Shown here: positions 35,782 through 45,972 of the stretch, one piece after another
Layout: each line of letters starts with the position of its first letter
Position numbering within the stretch: position 1 is the first letter of the stretch
Assembly (NCBI GenBank): GCA_019359235.1
Contig: JAHHHT010000011.1
Location: 62,001-126,000 of the forward strand
Direction of reading: 5' to 3'
Source of the DNA: Oscillatoria princeps RMCB-10
GTDB taxonomy: Bacteria; Cyanobacteriota; Cyanobacteriia; Cyanobacteriales; Oscillatoriaceae
DNA length: 64,000 nucleotides
Program-made: the position numbers and the translations under genes
The notes under the pieces: generated by a model
The model's input: the letters and a program-made list of their open reading frames with translations, nothing else
Told to the model about the DNA's origin: nothing
Databases searched by the model: none

Positions 35782-37800
35782 GTGGATAAGGGAACGCTGA
35801 TAGAATTTCGGTGGCACGGCGACAGACGGCTCGCCGTGGCAGAACGTCCAGATGGCAAAAAGAACTGGATCGTAATCGATGAGAACAACCAATCTCACAG
35901 CATCCCACCCAAGCAAATCAGTTATGAGGTAGCCGGTGGAACCTACAAACCCACAGAAATCGCCAAATTCCGCCAAGAGGTGAATCAGTACCTCGACCCT
36001 GACAGCTTGGAAGTCGCTTGGGAATTGCTGGTGGAGGACGGGGAGTCGGTGGAGCCGGCGCAAATGGCCCAGCTGCTGTTTTCTGAGCAAAGTCCGGCTC
36101 AGTGCTACGCGGCTCACCTGTTGCTCTCAGAAGACAAACTCTATTTCAAGCAGAAGGGAGAGCGCTACGAGCCGCGCTCAGCGGCGATGGTGGCGGAACT
36201 CAAACACCAGCAAGAGGTGGAGCGCCAGCGCCTGCAGGAGTGGCAGGAATTTTTAGCTCGCGTGCAGCGGCGGATCTCCGGTGAGCCGGTGGAGTGGCTC
36301 AATAGCGATCAGTCCCGCATCGACGCCCTAGAACGGTTCGCCGCCCTCGGAGAAGAAGCTGTTCACCGCGCTCCCGCTATAGAAACCCTAGCATCCCTGA
36401 AACGCCCCGAAACTCCTCAAGGGGCTTTTCAGCTTTTGGTAGATTTAGGAGTGTGGACTGAGCACGAGAATCTTTTTCTCCGCCGCAGCCAGATCCCGAT
36501 TCAGTTCTCTACCAAGGTGCTGGAAGTGGCCCAACGCAGCTTGATTTCGACGCCCCCCGATCCCGACTCAAACCGCCTGGATTTAACCCATCTCAAGGTG
36601 TACACCATCGACGATGAATCCACCCAAGAGATTGATGACGGCTTGAGTTTGGAATATCTCCCAGATGGACGTCAGCGAGTCTGGGTTCACATTGCCGACC
36701 CCACCCGCTTGCTCTCGCCCGGAGACGAGTTAGACTTGGAAGCTCGCCGGCGCTGCACGACACTGTACCTGCCCACCGGCATTGTCCCCATGTTCCCCCC
36801 AGAGTTGGCCACCGGGCCGATGAGTTTGGTTCAGGGCCGGCTGTGCTGCGCCCTCAGCTTTGCCATCATTTTAGATGAAACGGGGGGAGTTCAGGAGTAC
36901 AGCATTCACCCGAGCTCCATCAAGCCCACTTATCGCCTCACCTACGAGGATGTGGACGAAATGCTGCTGCTGGGCATCTCTGCAGAACCGGAGATCTCTG
37001 CGCTGGCGGAGTGGGCCTTCCGCCGGCAGCAGTGGCGGCTGTCCCAAGGGGCGATCAGCATCTCCATGCCAGAAGCAGTAATCAAGGTGCGCGGAGACGA
37101 GGTCGTTGTTCAAGTGATGGAAGACTCCCGCTCCAGACAGGTGGTTGCAGAAATGATGATTTTGGCTGGGGAAGTTGGAGCTCGCTACGGTCAAACTCAC
37201 AATCTCCCCCTGCCCTTCCGCAACCAGCCCCAACCCGAACTGCCCTCGGATGAAGAGCTGCTGCTGCTACCGGCAGGTCCCGCACGCGCCTGCGCCATTC
37301 GCCGGTGCATGCCCAAGAGCGAAATGAGCACCATGCCGGCACGCCACGCCAGTTTGGGCTTGGACACCTACGCCCAAGTCACCTCTCCCATCCGCCGCTA
37401 TACCGACTTGCTCGCCCACTTCCAGATCAAGGCTCACCTGCGAGGCTCACCCTTGCCGTTCTCAGCCCAAGACCTGCTGGACGTGATGCTGAGTATTTCT
37501 TCGATTGTCTCTGAAGCGAGCTTGGTGGAGCGCCAAACCAACCGCTACTGGGCGCTGGAATTTCTCCGCCGTCACTCGCATGAGGTTTGGCAAGCCCTGA
37601 TGCTGCGCTGGCTGCGAGAAGATGAAAACCTGGGACTGGTGCTGCTAGAGGAGCTGGGCTTGGAGCTGCCCATGCGCTTCCGGCGCTCGGTGGAACCGGG
37701 CGAGCGCCTGGAATTGAAGGTGACTCACTCAGATCCCCGCTCTGATACTATTCACTTCCAAGAAATGATCGCTCAGGCGGCTCAGCAGGCAGCTAGCTGA
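35782..37800 (+). CDS. rnr: RNase II/R family exoribonuclease
   Basis: A 672-aa 3'-5' exoribonuclease of the RNB family. The N-terminal region begins MDKGTLIEFRWHGDRRLAV from a GTG at 35782, as in related cyanobacterial proteins. The RNB catalytic block VYTIDDESTQEIDDGLS carries the metal-binding aspartates and is followed by VWVHIADPTRLL. YAQVTSPIRRYTDLLAH is the late RNB motif. A canonical C-terminal S1 domain is short or degenerate (ELKVTHSDPRSDTIHFQE), more like cyanobacterial/plastid RNR1 than E. coli RNase R. Confidence 0.93.
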   Translation: MDKGTLIEFRWHGDRRLAVAERPDGKKNWIVIDENNQSHSIPPKQISYEVAGGTYKPTEIAKFRQEVNQYLDPDSLEVAWELLVEDGESVEPAQMAQLLFSEQSPAQCYAAHLLLSEDKLYFKQKGERYEPRSAAMVAELKHQQEVERQRLQEWQEFLARVQRRISGEPVEWLNSDQSRIDALERFAALGEEAVHRAPAIETLASLKRPETPQGAFQLLVDLGVWTEHENLFLRRSQIPIQFSTKVLEVAQRSLISTPPDPDSNRLDLTHLKVYTIDDESTQEIDDGLSLEYLPDGRQRVWVHIADPTRLLSPGDELDLEARRRCTTLYLPTGIVPMFPPELATGPMSLVQGRLCCALSFAIILDETGGVQEYSIHPSSIKPTYRLTYEDVDEMLLLGISAEPEISALAEWAFRRQQWRLSQGAISISMPEAVIKVRGDEVVVQVMEDSRSRQVVAEMMILAGEVGARYGQTHNLPLPFRNQPQPELPSDEELLLLPAGPARACAIRRCMPKSEMSTMPARHASLGLDTYAQVTSPIRRYTDLLAHFQIKAHLRGSPLPFSAQDLLDVMLSISSIVSEASLVERQTNRYWALEFLRRHSHEVWQALMLRWLREDENLGLVLLEELGLELPMRFRRSVEPGERLELKVTHSDPRSDTIHFQEMIAQAAQQAAS

Positions 37801-37822
37801 AGGGGGTGCGCCTCGGGCGCAC

Positions 37823-38191
37823 TCTGCCGGCTGCCTGAGATTTTATATGGGTGAATAGTTATTATTATAACCGCTTCCGTGAAGGAGCGCCAAGGAATTT
37901 AATAAAACTGGTTTAGGCGGATTTGAATAATTTTCGAGAGTGAGGAGCCAGAGGGAAGAAGTCAGTTGGCGAGCCGGCATTGGCAAAGACAGCCGGTTTA
38001 ATGGCTGCGCCTGCCGGCAGCCTGAGATCAGATTTGGGTAAGCAGTTATTATTTGAACCGCCAAGACGCGCCTGTGCGCCAAGGGATTTACGGAACGGTT
38101 CAGGCGGATTTTAATAATTTTAGAGAGTGAGGAGCCAGAGGGAAGAAGTCAACTAGCCCACCGGCATTGGCAAAGACAGCCGGTTTAATCG
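37823..38191. repeat. Tandem duplication of about 185 bp
   Basis: Two diverged direct copies, about 37823-38004 and 38009-38191. Each starts CTGCCGGC(T/A)GCCTGAGAT, passes GAGTGAGGAGCCAGAGGGAAGAAGTCA and ends GGCATTGGCAAAGACAGCCGGTTTAAT. No reading frame is conserved between them, so it is probably a non-coding element or duplicated regulatory DNA upstream of the large membrane protein gene. Confidence 0.85.
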
Positions 38192-38234
38192 GTATGGGGC
38201 ATGATAGGGTATGACAGTTTGCGGTCGCCGAGTC

Positions 38235-41200
38235 ATGTCACTCCCACCTGAGCGCTCAATCAGAATAGAACTTTATGTCAGGGCTTCGCAGCCGGAGCTG
38301 TTAGAGGGGCTGGATGTGTGGTTGCGTCTGGGTCTAATTTCTGACGCTCAGGTTCGCCAGCTTTGCCGGCAATATCTCTCCTCTGAGCTTCCAGAACCTG
38401 TCGCCGCGCCATTACCGGCACCCGAGCCCGCACCCGAGCCCGCACCCGAGCCCGCACCCGAGCCGGTACTGGCTTTGAGCCGCAAACAGCGAGAGCAACC
38501 CCGATTGCCCAGGGGGTTGCAGTCGCTGATGGCAGAAATCAGCGTCAGGTGGCTGCTGTTTCTGGGCGTGTTCATGGTAGTGCTGTCTTCCGGGTTGCTA
38601 GCCGCCAGTCAGTGGCAGAAATTTCCCGCAGCTGGACAGTACGGAGTTTTGCTGGGGTACACCTTTGTCTTTTGGGGGGTGTCCTACTGGGCTGCGTTGC
38701 AGCCTTCCTTGCGACTCACCGCTCAGACATTGCAGCTGGTGACGCTGCTGCTGGTGCCGGTGAATTTTTGGGCAATGGATGGCTTTCAGTTGTGGGGTGA
38801 CTCCCTGGGATGGCTGACCGTGGCGATCGCAACAGCTGCCCTCACCGGCATCACAGTTTTGCTCCTCAAAAATCAGCAAAGCTTATCCCGTCTGAATCTG
38901 CTCAACAGTCTGGGTCTGAGTTACCTGCACTGGGGCTGGAACTTGCCCGGATTTCCCCTGCTGGCGGTTTATCTGGGGATAGTGGGAACCGCCCTCATCC
39001 GCGCCTTCAAAACGCCCAAAACCGAAGAAGCCGATTTTTCGCGTAGCGTACAAGAACTGCCAGAAAACACTCCTCCAGCTTCCCCCCTAGCACTTCCCTC
39101 TGCCACTGTAGTCGGCTACGCCCTAGGAATCCTGCTCCTGCGGGCCATATTCGCTCGTGTGGACATCAGCCAGCTGGGGTTGGCCATAGGAATTTGCGGC
39201 TGGCTGTTTCCCAGACTCTATCCCCAGAGCAGCTACGCTACGCGAAAAATCGGCAAACAGGAGCGCCTCTACTCCCTGTCCCAGCAAATTGGGGGCGGCT
39301 TGCTATTCTTCGGCTGGCTGGTTTCCGTGGCGGCGGAACCCCAGCAGGCGATCGCAGTCAGCGGACTCGGCTTGTGGTGGTTAGCCGAACGCTTGTGGCG
39401 CTTTTGGCGGCGTGCCGATTTAGCCGCCATCTTGATCACTGGGTTGCAGACACTTTTGCTGGCTTGGCGGCTAGTCCCACCGGCACTCCAGCAATCCCTA
39501 GTCGCAACCGCCAGCGAGCTGTTCGGCATTCCAGAAACCGACTCTCGCCCCTTGCTGGGCCTCGCACTGTTTCCCTACCTGCTTTTCACAGTCTGGATCA
39601 GCGATTGGCTGCACCGGCAGCGCGCAGAGCGCCAAACCGCCCCCGGAGAACTCGCCAAGTTCAGCGGACAGCTCGCTCTCGCATTTGGGAGTTTTTTGAC
39701 CGTTCTCAGCTTGCCCTATCCGAGCTTGCGCACGCTGAACCTGCTGGCATCGGCACTCACCCTGACAGCCGTCACCCGCCGGCGCACCCCAACCCGAGTG
39801 CTGCTGGTGTACCTCACTCACATCAGCGCTCTGCTCACTTTCAGCTCAGCCATTAACTGGATTTGGCCTTCCCTGCCCCTCGGTGTCTGGGCAGCCCTTT
39901 ATTTAGCGATTGCCCTAGCAGAGTGGTCATTCGCCCACCTGCCCTCAAACCCCGCCCAGGAAACACCTGACCCCCCACCCAGCCTGACCGCACAAGAAGA
40001 AACTGGCGAGGGGTATGAAACTTCTGCAGAAGCGATTTCTGTTGTAGAGACGCGATTTATCGCGTCTCCAGACTCTCTGCTGGAAAATCAGAGGCAATTT
40101 ATCGCATCTGTTGACTCTCCCCTGGAGAATCAGACAGCCGAAAGCCCTCCGCCCCCATCCCCAAATCCCCAAATCCCGGCACCTCTATGGCAGCAGAGTG
40201 CGTGGCACCTGGGGCTAGCCAAAGCCGGTATCAGCTATTGCCTGCTGCTGGCGAATTACTTCAACTTCCTTTACAATTTTCCTGACAGCCGCCCAGAGTG
40301 GGGCATCTTGTGGCTGACTGTACCCGTCGCCCTCACCGCCGCCGCCAGCCGGTCAGATTCCCGCCGTGAGCAAGCCAGCTCTTTGAGTGTAGCAGCCTCA
40401 GTCATGGCGCAACTGCTGACGCTAACCGTACCGGGAGGACGGTTAATTACTTTGGGCGTCGCCACCGCCGTGATGTTCCTCAACACCCGATATTTGCGGC
40501 TGCTGAGCGCCGCCGGCATCACTGTGGGAATGGCGCTGAGTTTCTTTTTCCTGCTGCTCTGGGATGGCATTCCCGGTTTGCCCCCACTGTCCCCCAATGC
40601 GTGGCTAGTAACCGTCGCGGCGACCGTCACTGCTTTGTGGGGCTGGCGCGGCTGGCTTGTCCGCAGTTCGCAGCCCTCTGAGCCGAACCCCGCATCTGAA
40701 ACAGATCACCTCTCACTCAGCGCTCTTTACGCACCGGCAGCCGACTTCTGGGCGAACGCACTGTTTGGCGTCGAGCTTGTCGTCTTGACGTTTCACTCTT
40801 TCGCCGTCTACTGGAAATTTACTGACCCGGCCCCTGCTGCGATCGCATCCGCCGCTCTGATAACGGGTGCGATCGCTTATCGCGGCTGGCGGCAACCCTC
40901 CAACCGGACGATTTACAGCTTTGGCTGGAGTCTGGAAGTGCTGGCTGCAGAGGTGTTGGGCTTTGCCGGTCGGGAGGCGCTGCATGTAGCGATTGCCAAC
41001 ATCGCCCTCGGACTAATTGCCCAACTGGTGGGCGACTGGTGGCACCGGCACTCCCGAAACCCAGCGCCTAGCAGCCTGCACCTCATGCCCCTGCTGTACG
41101 GCGCGTTCGCCGCTCTGTTGCGCTGGGGCTCCCTCACAGCTTGGACAGGTTTCACCACCTTGGGGCTGGCGCTGATTGCCATTGGTGTGGGACGCCGGCG

Positions 41201-42362
41201 CGAGGAATTCAAACCCCTCGTCTACATTGCCCTGATTGGGGTGTCCGCTTCCGCCTGGGAAATTCTCTCCTATCAAATCTCACCTATGGCTGCAGGCGAC
41301 CGGCTGATCGCCTTCGCCACCCTGGGCGCGATCGCCATGTCTGCCTATCGCACAGGATCGCCCGCGCTGCTGCACTACTTGCGCCTCACCGAGGAAGAAG
41401 TGAAAGTCGTTGCGCACGCGCACTGGATTGCCAGCAGCTGGCTGTTGCTGACGGCTATCAGTTCCCCTATCGAAGTGGCTGACTTAGTGGGGTTGAGCAC
41501 CGGCTTGTTTTTAAGCAGCTATGCCATCGTGCAAGGGCGTCGCAATCCCAGTCGGGCTCTCGCAGAAATCTGGGTTTATGCCGGCATTCTCGAAGCCGCC
41601 GCCATCCCTATTTATATTGGCAGCAAACTGCAATTTGGAGGGCTGTTGCTGCCTTGGGCAGCGGCGCTCAGCGCTGTAGCCGCCTATTTTCTCTGGGCTT
41701 TGCCCTGGGAGCGCTGGGGCTGGCCAAAGCAGCCGTGGCTGCGCTCTGCAGTCGTGCTGCCGGTAGCCGCCGCACTGCAAACTGCAGACGCGATTAACCC
41801 AGCTAGTTTGCTTATTGTGTCGGCATTCTACATTTTCCTGGCGGTGCTGAACCGGCAAATTCGCATCACCTATGCGAGCGCATTTTTCATCAACTGGGCG
41901 ATTCTGCGCTGGTTCTTAAATCTTAGCGTCACCGATGCCTTGGCATACACTATCCCACCGGCTCTGTCTTTGCTTTACATTACTCAAGTAGATGCCGATT
42001 TGCAGCTGCCCCAGCAGAAACAGACTCGCCACTTCCTGCGTCTGCTGGGCGCGGGCGCGATTTGCTTTATGGCGCTTCTCACCTCTAACTGGTTAGTATC
42101 TGGCTCCTTGAGTCTTCTGACGATTTTTGCTGGCTTAGCCTTTCGGGTGCGGGCTTTCCTCTATGTGGGAACGGCAGCCTTTTTACTGAATGCTGTGAAT
42201 CAGCTTATTATTTTAAGCCAGGAATACTCTTTTGTCAAGTGGGTTGTCGGTCTGCTAGTCGGTAGCGTGCTGATCTGGGTTGGCGCTACTTTTGAAACTC
42301 GCCGGGAACAGATTGTCTCTTTGGTGCAGAACTGGATTGTTGAGTTTCAAGAGTGGGAGTAG
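38235..42362 (+). CDS. Giant multi-spanning cyanobacterial membrane protein
   Basis: About 1375 aa from ATG 38235 (MSLPPERSIRIEL); ATG 38211 is an in-frame alternative. The N-terminus has a short helical domain (LEGLDVWLRLGLISDAQVRQLCRQYL), then an APEP repeat linker (about 38420-38465). After that come some 30 hydrophobic segments in pairs to the end, for example WLLFLGVFMVVLSSGLLA and LLIVSAFYIFLAVLN. It resembles DUF2157-like proteins by its start, but I recognise no transporter or enzyme motif. A low-complexity cytosolic loop at about 40000-40180 contains a duplicated repeat. Role unknown. Confidence 0.88.
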   Translation: MSLPPERSIRIELYVRASQPELLEGLDVWLRLGLISDAQVRQLCRQYLSSELPEPVAAPLPAPEPAPEPAPEPAPEPVLALSRKQREQPRLPRGLQSLMAEISVRWLLFLGVFMVVLSSGLLAASQWQKFPAAGQYGVLLGYTFVFWGVSYWAALQPSLRLTAQTLQLVTLLLVPVNFWAMDGFQLWGDSLGWLTVAIATAALTGITVLLLKNQQSLSRLNLLNSLGLSYLHWGWNLPGFPLLAVYLGIVGTALIRAFKTPKTEEADFSRSVQELPENTPPASPLALPSATVVGYALGILLLRAIFARVDISQLGLAIGICGWLFPRLYPQSSYATRKIGKQERLYSLSQQIGGGLLFFGWLVSVAAEPQQAIAVSGLGLWWLAERLWRFWRRADLAAILITGLQTLLLAWRLVPPALQQSLVATASELFGIPETDSRPLLGLALFPYLLFTVWISDWLHRQRAERQTAPGELAKFSGQLALAFGSFLTVLSLPYPSLRTLNLLASALTLTAVTRRRTPTRVLLVYLTHISALLTFSSAINWIWPSLPLGVWAALYLAIALAEWSFAHLPSNPAQETPDPPPSLTAQEETGEGYETSAEAISVVETRFIASPDSLLENQRQFIASVDSPLENQTAESPPPPSPNPQIPAPLWQQSAWHLGLAKAGISYCLLLANYFNFLYNFPDSRPEWGILWLTVPVALTAAASRSDSRREQASSLSVAASVMAQLLTLTVPGGRLITLGVATAVMFLNTRYLRLLSAAGITVGMALSFFFLLLWDGIPGLPPLSPNAWLVTVAATVTALWGWRGWLVRSSQPSEPNPASETDHLSLSALYAPAADFWANALFGVELVVLTFHSFAVYWKFTDPAPAAIASAALITGAIAYRGWRQPSNRTIYSFGWSLEVLAAEVLGFAGREALHVAIANIALGLIAQLVGDWWHRHSRNPAPSSLHLMPLLYGAFAALLRWGSLTAWTGFTTLGLALIAIGVGRRREEFKPLVYIALIGVSASAWEILSYQISPMAAGDRLIAFATLGAIAMSAYRTGSPALLHYLRLTEEEVKVVAHAHWIASSWLLLTAISSPIEVADLVGLSTGLFLSSYAIVQGRRNPSRALAEIWVYAGILEAAAIPIYIGSKLQFGGLLLPWAAALSAVAAYFLWALPWERWGWPKQPWLRSAVVLPVAAALQTADAINPASLLIVSAFYIFLAVLNRQIRITYASAFFINWAILRWFLNLSVTDALAYTIPPALSLLYITQVDADLQLPQQKQTRHFLRLLGAGAICFMALLTSNWLVSGSLSLLTIFAGLAFRVRAFLYVGTAAFLLNAVNQLIILSQEYSFVKWVVGLLVGSVLIWVGATFETRREQIVSLVQNWIVEFQEWE

Positions 42363-43014
42363 AGCTTAATAATAACCGCCATAGACGCGCCAGCGGCTAG
42401 CGCTAAGAGCGCACGGCGAAGGGGAGCATCCCGTTTTTGCATTGGCAAGTGGGCCCTGGCGATTAGAAAGAGACTGTTGGCGAATCCGTGAGGGGTGGGG
42501 GCGGGTTTTTCGGCGGCACGGGCTGTGTGGCACAGTTTTCGGGTGAACCCGCCCCTACATTGGCTCCCTTTCCTGGTTTACTCGTTCCCAGGGTATGACC
42601 CCTCATTAATTCGCCAACAGCATCTTAGAAATCGCGGCTATACAGACTTTCTCCCGCCTACGCGGGCTAAAGAAAGAGGCGGGTAAACTTTCTTATGTCG
42701 GACGGAAAGCGGGAATACAAAAGTGGGATGCTCCCCGGCGAAGCGCCTATCCGCAGGGTAGACGCCAAGGACGCCAAGAAGGGAATAGCAAGGGCACTGG
42801 GCTTTTCTAAAAAAAATGTGAAATTATCTCTCTTCCCTTTCCTTGGCGCTCTTGGCGTCTTGGCGGTTTATTTTAAAATAATTACTCAAGTTTCCGGAAT
42901 TGCCAATTAGGGGTTAGGAATTAAAAGCCAACAAAGGCTATTTGGGAGCCGGCCCCACCGGCACCCCACTTTACTTGCTACAACTAACACGGTACAGATA
43001 AACGCTTGCTGCCA
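42363..43014. other. Intergenic region rich in inverted repeats
   Basis: Includes GCCAGCGGCTAGCGCTAAGAGCGC, the AAGAGACTGTTGGCGAATCC unit that recurs at 57838-57865, an inverted pair GGGGCGGG...CCCGCCCC (about 42497-42556), and GACGCCAAGGACGCCAAG. I see no gene with family support. Confidence 0.55.
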
Positions 43015-44424
43015 ATGACCCCTTTAATCTACCAAGCTCAGCCCGCGCTGGAATTTATCCCACCGGCACTCAACCCCCTGGTTTTGCGAGTTTGCCAGCA
43101 GCTGCTGCCGGTGTGGCTGCGATTTCAGACCCGAGTCACCGACATTCAAGCCGAAAATGTGGAAACCTTAGTCACCCTCTACCGCCAATTTCAAGAGCGC
43201 AAAATCCGCTTCTTGCTGGCGTTTCGCCATCCGGGCAGCGATGACCCTTTCTGTTTGGCCCACCTGCTCTGGAAATTGGTGCCGCAGATGGCGCGACAAC
43301 AAAACGTATCTTTACAATACCCGATTCACGCTCACTTCATGTACGATAGGGGAATTCCCCTGTGGGCTGGCTCTTTTGTGGGCTGGATCAATTCCGGTCT
43401 GGGTGCGACTCCTATCCAGCGCGGTAAAGTAGACCGGCACGGATTGCGCACAGCTCGCGATTTGTTTGTTAATGGCAGTTTCCCGTTAGCCGCCTCGCCG
43501 GAAGGCTCCAAAAACGGTCACAATGAAATTGTCAGCCCCCTGGAACCGGGTATTGCCCAACTTGGATTTTGGTGCGCCGAAGATTTGCTCAAGTCGGGAG
43601 GCACGGAACAGGTTTTGATAGTGCCGGTGGGGATAGAGTACCATTATGTTGAGGAGCCTTGGAACGCCTTGGAAAAGCTGTTGAGCCAGCTGGAAGCGGA
43701 TCTGGGCTTGCCGGTTGGGGAATCAACACAAGACCAGCTCCTGCAAACTCCTGCGCACTCTCTCTACCGGCGTCTTTACCCGCTCGGCGAGCATCTGCTG
43801 TGCTTAATGGAAGAATTTTACCGCAAATTCTACCATCAACCCCTGCCGCCCGTGCCGGCTGATGGCGATCGCACTCCAGACTTGACCGCCCGACTGCAAG
43901 CGCTGCTGGGTGTGGCATTAAACGTGGCAGAGCAGTATTTTGGGGTGACGCCCAAGGGCGCGGTGATTGACCGGTGCCGGCGTCTGGAACAAGCCGGCTG
44001 GGATTGGATTTATCGTGAAGATATCAAAGATATTGACACCCTGTCACCGGGAGAGCGGGGACTGGCTGACCGGATTGCGGAAGAAGCGAGTTTGCGCATG
44101 TGGCACATGCGGCTGGTGGAAAATTTTGTAGCTGTTACCGGCAGCTATGTCCGGGAAAAACCCACAGCAGAGCGGTTTGCAGAAACCACTTTACTCCTGT
44201 GGGATACCCTGACTCGCATTAAGGGACACTATCCCTTCCCGCGCCCGCGCCTGGGAAAGCAGCGGGTTAAGCTGATTGTGGGGGAGCCGATATCAGTTTC
44301 AGACCGCTGGTACGCCTATAAAACCAGTCGCCGGTCAGCGATCGCTAGCCTGACGCAAGACTTGCAAACTGCTCTGGAAGGGATGATTTTGCAACCGCAG
44401 ATGGACGCCGATAAACGCGGATAA
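43015..44424 (+). CDS. PlsC-like acyltransferase family protein, copy 1
   Basis: A 469-aa protein of the glycerophosphate acyltransferase superfamily. The HX4D active-site motif is in AFRHPGSDDPF (about residue 75). The substrate motif appears as SPEGSKNGHNEIVSPLEPG (about 160) and a later segment reads VLIVPVGIEYHY. The C-terminal half (about 300-460) is helical, with DRCRRLEQAGWDWIYREDIKD and ADRIAEEASLRMWHMRLVENF. No membrane anchor is obvious. Probably acts on a lysolipid or an unusual acyl acceptor. It is followed by a close paralogue after 162 bases of GGGCTAAAGCCC repeats. ATG 43015 is preferred over TTG 43006. Confidence 0.87.
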   Translation: MTPLIYQAQPALEFIPPALNPLVLRVCQQLLPVWLRFQTRVTDIQAENVETLVTLYRQFQERKIRFLLAFRHPGSDDPFCLAHLLWKLVPQMARQQNVSLQYPIHAHFMYDRGIPLWAGSFVGWINSGLGATPIQRGKVDRHGLRTARDLFVNGSFPLAASPEGSKNGHNEIVSPLEPGIAQLGFWCAEDLLKSGGTEQVLIVPVGIEYHYVEEPWNALEKLLSQLEADLGLPVGESTQDQLLQTPAHSLYRRLYPLGEHLLCLMEEFYRKFYHQPLPPVPADGDRTPDLTARLQALLGVALNVAEQYFGVTPKGAVIDRCRRLEQAGWDWIYREDIKDIDTLSPGERGLADRIAEEASLRMWHMRLVENFVAVTGSYVREKPTAERFAETTLLLWDTLTRIKGHYPFPRPRLGKQRVKLIVGEPISVSDRWYAYKTSRRSAIASLTQDLQTALEGMILQPQMDADKRG

Positions 44425-44439
44425 TTAGGTTGAAAACTT

Positions 44440-44543
44440 GGCATACTGCGGGGGCGTCGGTTGGGCTAAAGCCCAACTACAAACCTGAACATTTGGCTTA
44501 CTGCGAGGGCGTCGGTTGGGCTAAAGCCCAACTACAAACCATC
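44440..44543. repeat. Two direct repeats with GGGCTAAAGCCC core
   Basis: Two copies of CTGCG(G/A)GGGCGTCGGTTGGGCTAAAGCCCAACTACAAACC about 56 bases apart, between the two acyltransferase genes. Related units are at 21463-21550. Confidence 0.85.
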
Positions 44544-44586
44544 GCCCAATGCCCAACTGCATCTTAAATTTCAGGAGTCAAACCCT

Positions 44587-45972
44587 ATGTCTCATACGAT
44601 TATTCAAGCTCAGCCGCCTCTGGAATTTATCCCACCGGCTTTCAACCCTTTGCTTCTGCGGGGCTGCCAGCATTTGCTGCCGGTGTGGCTAAAATTTCGC
44701 ACATCTATTGCCGGCATTCAAGCCGAAAATGTTGAGACTCTGGTCGAGCTTTACCGCCAGTTTAAAGAGGGTAAAATTCGCTTTTTAATGGCGTTTCGCC
44801 ACCCCAATACCGATGACCCCTACTGCATGGGACACCTGGTTTGGCGGCTGGTGCCGCAGGTGGCGCGACAAACGGGAGTATCCCTGCAGTACCCCACCCA
44901 TTTTCACTCGATTTATGACCGGGGGATTCCCCTGTGGGCGGGCGAGTGGGTGGGCTGGCTCTATTCCCAAATGGGCGGCACTCCTATTATACGCGGTAAG
45001 GTAGACCGGCTGGGGTTGCGCTCGGCTCGGGAGCTGTTTTCCACCGGCATGTTTCCGATGGCTGCGGCTCCAGAAGGTGCGACTAACGGTCACAATGAAA
45101 TCATCAGCCCCCTGGAACCGGGTATCGCTCAGCTGGGTTTCTGGTGTGCTGAGGATTTATATAAGGATGGGCGCGCGGAACAGGTTTTGATTGTCCCAAT
45201 TGGCATTCAGTACCGGTATGTTGAGGAGCCTTGGGATGGGGTGGACAAGCTGTTGAGCCAGCTGGAGGCGGAGAGCGGGTTGCCGCCGGTGTATGATGGC
45301 AGCAAGGGAGACTCTTTTACCCAACACTCCACACTGACACCCCAGCACACTTTCTACCGGCGTCTGATCCGGCTGGGCGGCCATTTACTGGCGATCATGG
45401 AGGAGTATTACTCTCAATTCTATCACAAAAAGCTGCCGCCGGCTGCTGAGAGTAAAGATTTGTCGGAGCGGCTGTCAGCGCTTTTGGATGTGGCGTTACA
45501 AGTGGCGGAGGACTATTTTGGCCTGTCGCCGAAGGGGAATTTTATTGACCGCTGCCGGCGCTTGGAGCAAGCCGGCTGGGAGCGAATTTTTCGCGAAGAT
45601 ATCAAGGAGTTTGACTCGCTGTCTCCTTTGGAGCGCGGACTTGCGGACCGGATTGCGGAAGAAGCTTCCTTGCGGATGTGGCACATGCGGCTGGTGGAAA
45701 GTTTCGTGGCGGTGACGGGCAAGTATGTTCAGGAAAAACCCTCTGTAGAGCGGTTTGCGGAAACGGCGCTGCTGCTGTCGGATATGATAACTCGCATTAA
45801 GGGGGGGAATCCTTTCGGACGCCCCCAGCTGGGGAAGCAGCGGGTGCGGATGACTGTGGGCGAGCCGATTTCGGTGAGCGCTCGCTGGGATGCTTATAAA
45901 GCGAGTCGCCGGTCAGCTGTTGCGGATTTGACGAAAGATTTGCAAATTGCTCTGGAAGGGATGATTGTTTAG
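44587..45972 (+). CDS. PlsC-like acyltransferase family protein, copy 2
   Basis: A 461-aa paralogue of the preceding gene. It has the same HX4D (AFRHPNTDDPY), AAPEGATNGHNEIISPLEPG, VLIVPIGIQYRY and C-terminal DRCRRLEQAGWERIFREDIKE blocks, so this is a tandem duplication with both copies intact. The main differences are in the middle loop (PPVYDGSKGDSFTQHSTL). An AGGAGT precedes ATG 44587. The pair may have split acceptor or acyl specificity; this is inference. Confidence 0.87.
   Translation: MSHTIIQAQPPLEFIPPAFNPLLLRGCQHLLPVWLKFRTSIAGIQAENVETLVELYRQFKEGKIRFLMAFRHPNTDDPYCMGHLVWRLVPQVARQTGVSLQYPTHFHSIYDRGIPLWAGEWVGWLYSQMGGTPIIRGKVDRLGLRSARELFSTGMFPMAAAPEGATNGHNEIISPLEPGIAQLGFWCAEDLYKDGRAEQVLIVPIGIQYRYVEEPWDGVDKLLSQLEAESGLPPVYDGSKGDSFTQHSTLTPQHTFYRRLIRLGGHLLAIMEEYYSQFYHKKLPPAAESKDLSERLSALLDVALQVAEDYFGLSPKGNFIDRCRRLEQAGWERIFREDIKEFDSLSPLERGLADRIAEEASLRMWHMRLVESFVAVTGKYVQEKPSVERFAETALLLSDMITRIKGGNPFGRPQLGKQRVRMTVGEPISVSARWDAYKASRRSAVADLTKDLQIALEGMIV

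Noticed and set aside
42695-42910. A 71-aa frame with a hydrophobic end (FPFLGALGVLAVYF)
   Set aside because: Much of it is made from the GACGCCAAGGACGCCAAG repeat and its inverse, and no family is recognisable.
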